Shown: positions 1 through 5,693, numbered from the stretch's first letter. The stretch: DNA of 8,318 nucleotides from DATBGO01 sp050011895 (GCA_050011895.1 JBEKIF010000123.1:1-8318); one strand, 5' to 3'. Made by a program: numbers and translations. The notes: generated from the letters alone by a model not told the origin.

Positions 1-248
1 GCGGCGGCGCTGGCCGCCGCGTAGTCGGCAAAGTACAGGTCCAACAGTCGGTATGCCGGGGTCGGGCTGCCGTCTTCCTTAGGCCAGACCTTCGACGTCT
101 GCAGCCGAGTCAGGCCGGGGAGCTTCCGCGCCAGCGCAAGCTGTTCGGGGTAAGCCGCCTCGAAGGCGGCCGGGTCGGTAGGGTTGGAATAGACGAAGCT
201 GATCTTGGTCGGCTTGTCCTGCCCAGCTTCATCAGCTGTCGAGGTCAT
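1..248 (-). CDS. EthD-family protein, N-terminal 82 residues (runs off the left edge)
   Basis: The minus-strand frame is open from an ATG at 248 to the window edge. It begins MTSTADEAGQDKP, then reads KISFVYSNPTDPAAFEAAYP, followed by LARKLPGLTRLQTSKVW and YRLLDLYFADYAAA. The pattern of a first beta strand, 'P.D...FE..Y...H/L..A..LPGL' and a later strand is that of the EthD ferredoxin-like dimeric alpha/beta-barrel fold (EthD, PF07110), usually about 100 residues. The ~13-residue polar leader before KISFVY is a short extension. The start is supported by GAAGGAAA at 257-264 with 8 nt spacing. EthD proteins are small and sometimes needed for monooxygenase or degradation pathways; the chemistry is unknown for most members. 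The divergent AraC regulator suggests inducible control. Family assignment is fairly sure; the role is not known, and the C-terminus is not seen. Confidence 0.8.
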   Translation of the reverse strand, partial: MTSTADEAGQDKPTKISFVYSNPTDPAAFEAAYPEQLALARKLPGLTRLQTSKVWPKEDGSPTPAYRLLDLYFADYAAASAA

Positions 249-465
249 GGGTTCTGTTTCCTTCTCGTCGAGTTACGTCTGTCCGGTGCGATAAGTTTGA
301 CGCAAGCGAGCGGACCCAGACCTGGACGAGAATGTCGGGCGAACTTCCGACGGCGCGGCTGCTTCGCCAATGGAAGAAGTTGACACCCAACCTGGTCCCA
401 AGCCCGTCCGATTGGTCGCTCCACTCACTGTTGGTCGAGCGTAGTCCGAGGAATGCGTAGGGACA
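249..465. promoter_or_regulatory. Divergent control region between the EthD gene and the AraC-type regulator
   Basis: These 217 bp separate two genes read in opposite directions, so both promoters should lie here. A perfect -35-like TTGACA is seen at 380-385 on the plus strand, but no good -10 box stands 16-19 bp further on, so it is only a candidate for the regulator's promoter. GTCCG (near 281) and CGGAC (near 310) form widely spaced inverted half-sites next to the EthD gene. Neither is a proven operator. The layout (AraC regulator divergent from a small catabolic-type gene) is the classic one for an activator acting on its neighbour. Confidence 0.4.
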
Positions 466-1497
466 ATGACCGCTCCGCCGGAACATCTTGCCGATCGTCC
501 AGCGACGCCAGCCGATTTGCTCCGACCGCCGCGAGAGTTTGCCGATCCTCCAGCGCTCGAGGACGCCGCGCTCGGCCTCGACGCATATGGCCAGCCGCAC
601 GACTTGCTCTCGGAGCTGCTCCGGAGCGTCCGTCTGAGCGGAGAACGGATCGTTGCGTACGCTCCGCTGCGGACTTTCGCGATCAGCTTCGCCGATATCG
701 GCACCCTGCACATCATTGAAGAGGGCGAACTCGCGCTTCGGATCGACGGCGATCCGCACGTCGAGCGCGTGAGTCGCGGCGATGTCATCCTGCTCCCACG
801 CGGCGATCCGCACCACCTCAGCGACGCAGGCAAGCGCGCGCACGCGACCGTGCGCGCCGGCGCATCCGAGCACGACGCGCCCGCACCCGAGCCGGCGCGC
901 TGGCTCTGCGGAACATTCACGATCGGCGACCCGCAGGCGAGCCACCTGCTCGCGAGCCTCCCGGCCGTGATCATCCTGCGCGGCGCCCGCGGCCAAGCGC
1001 TCGAAGGACTCGAAGTGGCCCGCAGGATGCTCCTATTCGAGATGCAATCGCCCTCTCAAGGATCGGCGGTGATGGTCGCCCGCATCCTCGATCTGCTCTT
1101 CATCCAGATTCTGCGCGGCTGGGCCGCTGGCACGGACGCCGAACCGAACTGGCTGGCCGGTGCGCTCGACCCGCAGATCGGTCTGGCCTTGAGTGCTATC
1201 CATCGAGACCCCGGCCACGACTGGACAGTCGAGGAGCTGGCCGGAGCGTGCAGCCTTTCCCGGTCGGCGTTCGCTGCGCGGTTCGTCGCTCGCGTCGGGA
1301 AGCCGCCAGCCACCTATCTCGCGCACGTACGCCTGGACGCCGCCACCGACCTGCTCCGCGACACGTCCCTTCCGGTCACGCTCATCGCGGAGAACGTCGG
1401 CTACACGTCGGAGGCGGCATTCAGCCGCGCGTTCAAGCACCGCTACGGCACGCCACCGGTTCGCTGGCGACAAGACATACGAGCGAAACACTCGTGA
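466..1497 (+). CDS. AraC-family transcriptional regulator with N-terminal cupin domain
   Basis: The 343-residue protein has an N-terminal cupin sensor domain of the AraC 'cupin_6' type (about 45-225; DLLSELLRSVRLSGERI, then HIIEEGELALRI and RGDVILLPRGDPHHLSD). A C-terminal AraC DNA-binding domain follows (about 238-335). The first helix-turn-helix is WTVEELAGACSLSRSAFAARF and the second is LIAENVGYTSEAAFSRAF, closed by the signature YGTPPVRWR. It should bind DNA near its own gene and switch the divergent EthD gene in response to an unknown small ligand. The ATG at 466 is the first start after an in-frame TAG at 442-444, but its ribosome site is poor (AGGGA lies only 2 nt before it). Relatives usually begin near 'DLLSELLRSVRLSG', here residue 46. 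The first ~44 residues, repetitive and with a less biased third codon position, may be non-coding; TTG at codon 47 is an alternative start. Confidence 0.9.
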   Translation: MTAPPEHLADRPATPADLLRPPREFADPPALEDAALGLDAYGQPHDLLSELLRSVRLSGERIVAYAPLRTFAISFADIGTLHIIEEGELALRIDGDPHVERVSRGDVILLPRGDPHHLSDAGKRAHATVRAGASEHDAPAPEPARWLCGTFTIGDPQASHLLASLPAVIILRGARGQALEGLEVARRMLLFEMQSPSQGSAVMVARILDLLFIQILRGWAAGTDAEPNWLAGALDPQIGLALSAIHRDPGHDWTVEELAGACSLSRSAFAARFVARVGKPPATYLAHVRLDAATDLLRDTSLPVTLIAENVGYTSEAAFSRAFKHRYGTPPVRWRQDIRAKHS

Positions 1498-1558
1498 GCG
1501 GCCCGCGTGCCGCGAGGTCGCTCCGTTCAGTCGCGGAGGCGCCGGTGTTGGTGCCGGC

Positions 1559-1579
1559 TGATGGGTGATGGGTGATGGG
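1559..1579. repeat. Three tandem copies of TGATGGG
   Basis: Three exact head-to-tail copies of the 7-bp unit TGATGGG stand 62 bp after the AraC stop codon, outside any recognised gene. The tract is too short to suggest a function; it may simply be a slippage-prone microsatellite. Confidence 0.85.
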
Positions 1580-1763
1580 AGCGCCTTGGTGTTGCCTTGC
1601 GCGGCGCGGCGGGCGAGTATAACGAGTGCCTGGGTGTCTTCGAGTGCGAGTGATCCGTCCGGTGAGGGTGCTCCCGGGCACCACCAGCCGCGGGGAGGAG
1701 AACCGCACCACTCACTGTGCCGACTTTAGCTGGCCGTGCGAGACTCGCCGTTCTGAGCAGACC

Positions 1764-1819
1764 AAGGAGGCGCCGCGATGTCAGCGCTGTTTCCGTCAAG
1801 GCGAAGCTCTGCCCACTAG
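1764..1819 (+). pseudogene. Orphan gene start: strong ribosome site and 13 codons, then stop
   Basis: AAGGAGG at 1764-1770 stands 7 nt before an ATG at 1778, the best Shine-Dalgarno match in this part of the window. The frame reads MSALFPSRRSSAH and stops at TAG 1817-1819. Sequence after about 1800 changes in character and becomes less G+C rich. This may be the 5' end of a gene whose body was lost or replaced, a tiny leader peptide, or chance. I cannot name the parent gene from nine or so residues. Confidence 0.3.
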
Positions 1820-2172
1820 CGAGAACCTTTCAAGATCGTGATCGTTCTGATGCCCGGGCGCGCTCTGACTGAACATTGCCTCAAGCAATTGGTTTGCGAT
1901 TGGTGGTCGGTGAACTATACGATCACCGGAAATTCTCCCGGCCGCCGCTATTTCCATCTCGCAATGACATTCTCTTTGGTTCTTAGCCGGCGTTGACGTC
2001 CAAAATTGTAGGAACGACGTACCCGATGTAGCCAGGTTCGATCTGCACCCGACCCAGCGACCGCAGTGATCATCACCACAGCACGCATAACGGCGGCGAT
2101 GTATGCCTTGACGACTCTCCATGGCGAACGCGCTGAGTGACGCTGTCGTGAGCGGCCGACGTTGCATATGCT

Positions 2173-2919
2173 TCAGGCGCGGTGGAGGTAGGCCCGGTAG
2201 AGCTCGTGGAGTGCTTCCCAGTGCCGGGCATCCGCTTCCCTGTCGTACGTCAGGTTGTCCGGCACCGCGAATCCGTGGCGGGCCGGGTAGAACTCGACGG
2301 TGTGGTCGACTCCGGCATCGGTGAGAGCGCATTCCAGCAGCCCGGCCTGCTCGGCGGTGAACGAGCCGTCATCCGTCGCGGCGGCCACGTAGACCGCGGC
2401 GGTGACGCGGTCCGCCGACAGGTGCGGGCTCGACGGGTCGCCGGCAACAGCCAGCCTGCCGCCGTGGAACGACGCTGCCGCGGCGATCTTGCGGCCGAGT
2501 CCGCCCGCGGCGACCAGCGAAATGCGCCCGCCCAGGCAGTATCCGGTGGTGCCAATCGCCGATCCCGTCAGGTCCGGTCGCGCCAGCAGGAAGTCCGAGT
2601 AGGCGCCAGCATCGGCGATGATCCGGTCATTGGTGAGCACGCTCGTCAGGCGCGACAGCCGGGCCCGCTCCTGCTGGTCGGTGAACAATGTGGCCATGTC
2701 GAAAGGTGCCCACTTGCCCGCGCGGTAGTAGATGTCCGGGATCAGCGCGACGTAATCCATGCTCGCCAGCCGGTCGCCCATCTGCCGGAACGTCTCCCGC
2801 GCTCCGCCCGCGTCGGGATACACCAGCACGCCAGGCCACCGGCCAGTCCCGTCAGGGACGTGCAGCGTCCCGTTGCTGTGGCCATCGGGCGCCGGGATCT
2901 GAACGTCCAGGCGTCGCAT
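2173..2919 (-). CDS. Dienelactone hydrolase family protein (alpha/beta hydrolase)
   Basis: The complete 248-residue protein has the length of the dienelactone hydrolase family (about 230-250). Predicted active residues are Cys127 in the nucleophile elbow GYCLGG, Asp182 or Asp183 in AATDDGS, and His215 in PARHGFAV. This is the Cys-Asp-His triad typical of the family rather than the Ser triad of most alpha/beta hydrolases. There is no signal peptide, so it should be cytoplasmic. Family members hydrolyse lactones or esters, classically in chloroaromatic breakdown; many actinobacterial paralogues have unknown substrates. The ATG at 2919 is well supported by GGAGGT at 2926-2931 with 6 nt spacing. 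It stands alone, convergent with the AraC gene across a long gap and divergent from the DUF6069 gene, so no operon partner hints at a substrate. Confidence 0.93.
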   Translation of the reverse strand: MRRLDVQIPAPDGHSNGTLHVPDGTGRWPGVLVYPDAGGARETFRQMGDRLASMDYVALIPDIYYRAGKWAPFDMATLFTDQQERARLSRLTSVLTNDRIIADAGAYSDFLLARPDLTGSAIGTTGYCLGGRISLVAAGGLGRKIAAAASFHGGRLAVAGDPSSPHLSADRVTAAVYVAAATDDGSFTAEQAGLLECALTDAGVDHTVEFYPARHGFAVPDNLTYDREADARHWEALHELYRAYLHRA

Positions 2920-3385
2920 TCAGCTACCTCCACCGGGCTCGTCGGAGCTGATCGCCCGAAAGTATCACCACGCGCCGCCCGGCCCCGCTGTCAGAAGGCT
3001 GCGACCGCAAACGTGACCTGCGAAGACACCCTTCATCACAGCCAACGGGCCTGCCTGGCTGCTCTCAACGCGCCTCTTGGAAAGCGTGCCGCCCCAGACC
3101 GGCGCGGCCGTGACCCGCCCCACAAGCGCCGATTGCGTAGCGTCGCCCCGCGAGGCCGCCTGCGGGCCTGGCGGCGAGGCCAGGCCCGATAGGCGTGCGG
3201 CGAACCTCACGGGGCGGACATGGCACCTATAGAAGCGCTGGAGGGAACAATGCGAGCGGGCCGCGTGCTGATTACTCGCCGGTCGAGGAGCCCTGGCGGC
3301 CCGGGTCGCCCTGCTGGCCGGAATCAGACGGGACAGGATTACAGTATGACCAGGAGAGATCAACGGGTCAGCGTAAGGCGAGCCG
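2920..3385. promoter_or_regulatory. 466-bp divergent intergenic region between hydrolase and DUF6069 genes
   Basis: Both flanking genes are read outward, so their promoters should be here. On the plus strand, TACAGT at 3340-3345 is a plausible -10 box about 40 nt before the DUF6069 start, though without a clear -35 box. TATAGA at 3228-3233 is another weak -10-like site. A strong hairpin lies at 3157-3195 and is listed separately. Open frames crossing the region have no recognisable domain and are judged spurious. Confidence 0.4.
3157..3195. other. Strong hairpin inside the divergent gap
   Basis: CGGGCCTGG (3163-3171) and CCAGGCCCG (3180-3188) are perfect inverted copies around an 8-nt loop. 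The stem continues, after a small internal loop, with CGCC (3157-3160) pairing to GGCG (3192-3195), giving 13 base pairs, all but two of them G-C. There is no T-run on either side. Actinobacterial terminators often lack one, but no gene ends here on either strand. It could be the scar of a lost gene's terminator, a leader structure, or a repeat-family element. Confidence 0.6.
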
Positions 3386-3913
3386 ATGACAACCCCCATG
3401 TTTAGACCGGAAGAACCACCCTCGGAGCGCAGAAGCTCCTCGGGCCGCAAGGTAGATGCGAGACAGCTGTGGTCTGGCGGCGCGGCGACAGCGGTCGTCG
3501 CAGCGCTGATAGCGCTGGCCGGCATCCTGGTATGCCGGTGGCTGTTCAACATCCCCATCCTGGCGCCACGCCGGGACGGCGCGTGGGGCGATGCGTCCAC
3601 TGCGGGGTATGCGATCGCGGCCGCCGCCGCCGCGCTGGTCGCGACGGCGATCATGCACCTGCTCCTGCTCACCACGCCGCGGCCGCAGATGTTCTTCACC
3701 TGGATCATCGGACTGGCGACACTGATCGTGGTTGTATACCCGTTCAGCACCACGGCCCCACTGTCCCAGAAGGTGGCCACCGCGGTCGTCAACCTGGTGC
3801 TCGGCGCCGCCATCGGATCGCTGATCTACGGGACCGCCGCGCGGGCGATACGGCGACGAGCGATCGCTGGTGGCTACCAGCCCAACTACCCGTCGTCGAC
3901 ACGGGGGAACTGA
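3386..3913 (+). CDS. DUF6069 family four-helix membrane protein
   Basis: The 175-residue protein starts with a charged cytoplasmic-looking tail (1-28, rich in Arg, Ser and Glu). Four predicted membrane helices follow: about 31-54 (AATAVVAALIALAGILV), 72-95 (GYAIAAAAAALVATAIMHLLL), 101-119 and 127-148. It ends in a basic tail with RRR at 156-158. The order 'LW.GG.ATAVVAAL', 'FNIPILAP', 'MHLLLLTTPRP..FF.WI.GLATL', 'PF' matches the actinobacterial DUF6069 family as I know it; no function has been assigned. The ATG at 3386 is preceded by AAGGCG (3375-3380), a modest ribosome site. The gene appears to be transcribed alone. The family call rests on pattern memory, not a search. Confidence 0.75.
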   Translation: MTTPMFRPEEPPSERRSSSGRKVDARQLWSGGAATAVVAALIALAGILVCRWLFNIPILAPRRDGAWGDASTAGYAIAAAAAALVATAIMHLLLLTTPRPQMFFTWIIGLATLIVVVYPFSTTAPLSQKVATAVVNLVLGAAIGSLIYGTAARAIRRRAIAGGYQPNYPSSTRGN

Positions 3914-4486
3914 ACTGCCGAGGTTGGACCCGTCGTCGCTCGCGCCGGGTAGTTTGCATCCAGGCGGCATGCCGCGTCAATGCCAGAACAGGCCGAAAAC
4001 TGCGGTCACCAACGGTCACCCACGGGCCGCGCGAACGGCCTCCGACCTGGGCACGCGCAGGTTGACCCCGCTGCCGAAACGACCTTCTGGGCCCCGGATA
4101 TCCGGTGGGATGCCCGTTCTGGGCGGAAAATCGGGGGGTGGTCGCTATCCGCTGACGCCGGCCGGTGCAGGCAGGATTCTGCCGCTTCCGCGTCGGACGC
4201 AGGGGTGGTCGAGGCGCTCCGGCCCTGCTCCTGCCGATAACCCTCATGCATGCTGGTGGGAGCCGATGCATGGGTGAGACCGATGTTGTGCGCGATGTTG
4301 GCCGGTGGGGCGCTCGTACGGCAGACCGCGAAGCGGTGGACTCCGCGCCGTCCGCGCCGTCCGCGCCGTCCGCGAGTGAGCCGCCGGCCTGCTGGCGGCC
4401 ATCCGGTCAGGGACCCTCGATGGTCTTGGCGTTGCCCGTGACTTGGCGTTAGGTTCCGTTAGGCCCGGCCGGGCGGCCGACCTACA
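3914..4486. other. Long gap rich in short repeats and palindromes
   Basis: No convincing gene is present between the DUF6069 stop and the promoter of the next gene. Visible structure includes a repeat of ACCCGTCGTCG (3888-3898, 3928-3938) and the perfect palindrome GCGGCATGCCGC (3964-3975). There are two CGGTCACC copies at 10-bp spacing (4003-4020) and two TTCTGGGC copies (4085, 4117) bracketing the palindrome CCGGATATCCGG (4094-4105). Further on are a GGCAG-GATT-CTGCC dyad (4170-4183), two ATGCATG copies exactly 20 bp apart (4246, 4266) and two CGATGTTG copies 12 bp apart (4281, 4293). Open frames in this stretch have no recognisable domain and no good start. Some repeats may be operators; most could be chance in such G+C-rich DNA. 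Confidence 0.45.
4342..4374. repeat. 9-bp tandem repeat TCCGCGCCG, 3.7 copies
   Basis: Three exact copies of TCCGCGCCG (4342-4350, 4351-4359, 4360-4368) and a partial fourth (TCCGCG) stand about 175 bp before the DUF1707-DUF4190 gene. The period is a multiple of three, but no real reading frame is supported here. A repeat of this kind can gain or lose copies by slippage. Confidence 0.9.
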
Positions 4487-4488
4487 CT
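4447..4488 (+). promoter_or_regulatory. Candidate promoter of the DUF1707-DUF4190 gene
   Basis: TACACT at 4483-4488 fits a -10 box, and TTAGGC at 4459-4464, 18 bp upstream, is a weak -35. The spacer contains the perfect 12-bp palindrome GCCCGGCCGGGC (4463-4474). CGTTAGG is repeated at 4447-4453 and 4457-4463, one helical turn apart and overlapping the -35. Transcription would begin near 4494, inside the large palindrome that follows. The elements are read directly; their activity is inferred. Confidence 0.4.
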
Positions 4489-4524
4489 GAAATACGGGCT
4501 CAGAATCGTGAGCCCGGATTTCAG
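4487..4524. promoter_or_regulatory. 38-bp near-perfect palindrome at the putative transcription start
   Basis: The left arm CTGAAATACGGGCTCA (4487-4502) and right arm TGAGCCCGGATTTCAG (4509-4524) match at 15 of 16 positions (A4494 against G4517) around the 6-bp spacer GAATCG. It overlaps the end of the candidate -10 box and ends 11 bp before the ribosome site of the DUF1707-DUF4190 gene. As DNA it is a strong candidate operator for a dimeric repressor; as RNA it would form a stable hairpin in the leader. It has no T-run, so a classical terminator is unlikely. Confidence 0.7.
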
Positions 4525-4548
4525 CTTGCTGGGGCGGAGGACGCGAGG

Positions 4549-5049
4549 ATGGCAGCCGGTGGCTACGTCGGAACCGTGCGAGCATCGGACGACGACCGCT
4601 CGCGAGTGCAAGCCATCCTCAATGATGCCTTCGCCGAAGGCCGTCTGACCCAGGCGGAATGGGACGAGCGGGCGACCGCGCTGGCGGGCCCGGTCACCTA
4701 CGCTGATCTCGACAGGCTCACTGCGGACCTGCCCCGCCAGGACGTCGGCTTGCAGCCGCGCCCGGCCGCCGCCAGTCCGTACGGGGGCCAGCGCGCGCTA
4801 GCTCAGGAGCACACCAACGGCATGGCCATCGCCGCGCTCGTATGCGGCATCGGCCAGCTTCTCTGCGGATTCCCCGCCGGGATTGCTGCCATCATCCTGG
4901 GTCACAAGGCACTACGGCAGATCCGTGCGACCGGCGAGCAGGGCGACGGCCTGGCGCGCGCAGGGCTGATCCTCGGTTACATCGGCACCGTCGGGGTCGC
5001 TCTGCTCGTTGTCCTGCTCTTGTCGGTTGCGGCAACCCACCACGCTTGA
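4549..5049 (+). CDS. DUF1707-DUF4190 membrane protein
   Basis: The 166-residue protein has two recognisable parts. Residues about 8-62 (VRASDDDRSRV...FAEGRLTQAEWDER...TYADLDRLTADLP) form a DUF1707 domain, a small helical SHOCT-like module common at the N-terminus of actinobacterial proteins. After a Pro/Gln-rich linker (63-88), residues about 89-162 form a DUF4190 domain. It has two membrane helices (NGMAIAALVCGIGQLLCG..., then GLILGYIGTVGVALLVVLLL) joined by the typical cytoplasmic loop GHKALRQIRATGEQGDGLA. The function of either domain is not established. The ATG at 4549 is supported by GGAGG at 4536-4540 with 8 nt spacing. The gene has its own candidate promoter and a large palindrome just upstream. 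A broken IS6 element begins within about 25 bp of its stop. Confidence 0.9.
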   Translation: MAAGGYVGTVRASDDDRSRVQAILNDAFAEGRLTQAEWDERATALAGPVTYADLDRLTADLPRQDVGLQPRPAAASPYGGQRALAQEHTNGMAIAALVCGIGQLLCGFPAGIAAIILGHKALRQIRATGEQGDGLARAGLILGYIGTVGVALLVVLLLSVAATHHA

Positions 5050-5071
5050 CCCGGGCTGGCAGACTGCTGCG

Positions 5072-5693
5072 GTAGTGGCCGCGGCGGAGGTTCTGAACGC
5101 AGGCATGACCGGCGGCGAGGATCCGCCCTGAGCGGTGACGCTTCAGGCCTCGCATCGGCCGCAGCCGGGCCTTCAGCCGCCCGTGGTCTGCCTCGATCGG
5201 GTTGTTCGCGTACTGCTCAACGATGTGCAGCGCTGAGGGAATCAGCTCGTCGAGGACCCGCGGGCAGGCAGGGCCGCGGCCGGTCGTGACTTCGACCGGG
5301 ACCGTGCCGGCCCGCAGCGCCCGGGTGAAGAAGCGCCGGGCGGCCGCCAGATCGCGCCTCGCCGACAGTAAGACGTCGATGACCTGGCCATGCTGGTCGA
5401 CCGCCCGGTACAGATAGGTCCACGTACCGGCGACCTTCAGGTACGTCTCGTCGACGAACCACCGGTCACCGGGAGCATGGCGGCACGGCCGGGCAGCCTC
5501 GATGAACTCCGGGGTGAACCGCTGCACCCACCGGTACACGCTGACAACGGTGACGCCGCGCTCGGCCAGCAGTTCCTCGACATCCCGGTAGGACAGCCCG
5601 TACCGCACGCAGGTACCAGCGGACCGCGACCGAGAGCACGTCAGGCCGGAACCCGAAGCCAGCGAAGACCGAAGCCGTGCGAAGTGCAGTCAC
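5072..5693 (-). pseudogene. IS6-family transposase, frameshifted, active-site mutant, C-terminally truncated
   Basis: The likely original start is GTG at 5693-5691 (TALRTASVFAGFGFRPD, then VAVRWYLR). After WYLR the frame is lost through a 4-bp tandem duplication (TGCG twice, plus-strand positions 5604-5611). Reading resumes in another frame as RYGLSYRDVEELLAERG. Familiar IS6 landmarks follow: VYRWVQRFTPEFI, DRWFVDETY with the first catalytic Asp, AVDQHGQVIDVLLS, NNPIEADHGRLK with the catalytic Glu, and RPMRGLKRHRS to RRGHY. The second catalytic Asp, normally in 'TTDRAPAYP', is Gly here (TTGRGPACP, codon 5281-5279). Two residues expected between GVTV and SVYRW are also missing. The last 20-30 residues are gone and the frame runs on antisense into the neighbouring gene. 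Three independent lesions show an old, dead copy. Confidence 0.92.

Larger units (their letters stand above)
1498..2172. other. 675-bp convergent gap with no convincing gene
   Basis: The stretch lies between the ends of the AraC gene (+) and the hydrolase gene (-). It holds three tandem copies of TGATGGG (1559-1579), a small hairpin GGTGC/GCACC (1667-1682), an orphan ribosome site with a 13-codon frame (1764-1819), a 5-bp dyad ATTGC-CTCAA-GCAAT (1875-1889), and a run from about 1820 to 2110 visibly poorer in G+C than its surroundings. Longer open frames here have none of the third-position G/C bias of the real genes and no recognisable domain. It looks like an eroded remnant or acquired non-coding DNA. 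Confidence 0.5.

Noticed and set aside
380..408. Perfect TTGACA as a full promoter for the AraC gene
   Set aside because: No TANNNT-type -10 box stands at 16-19 bp spacing, so I kept it only as a remark within the divergent control region.
232..996. Long minus-strand open frame antisense to the AraC gene
   Set aside because: It is a shadow of the AraC gene and the EthD leader. It has no domain, and the plus-strand frame there carries clear AraC motifs.
1796..2332. 178-codon minus-strand open frame in the long gap
   Set aside because: Codon use in its second half lacks the G/C third-position bias of the genome. It overlaps the hydrolase gene's 3' end and no family was recognised.
2182..3192. 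336-codon plus-strand open frame across the hydrolase gene
   Set aside because: It lies mostly antisense to the dienelactone hydrolase gene, whose catalytic motifs and ribosome site are clear. Long antisense frames are common in G+C-rich DNA.
2965..3813. 282-codon minus-strand open frame over the DUF6069 gene and upstream gap
   Set aside because: It has no recognisable domain and is antisense to a four-helix membrane protein with a recognised family pattern.
3964..3975. Palindrome GCGGCATGCCGC as terminator of the DUF6069 gene
   Set aside because: A perfect 12-bp palindrome without a loop can form only a short stem, and no T-run follows. It is also easily produced by chance in this base composition.
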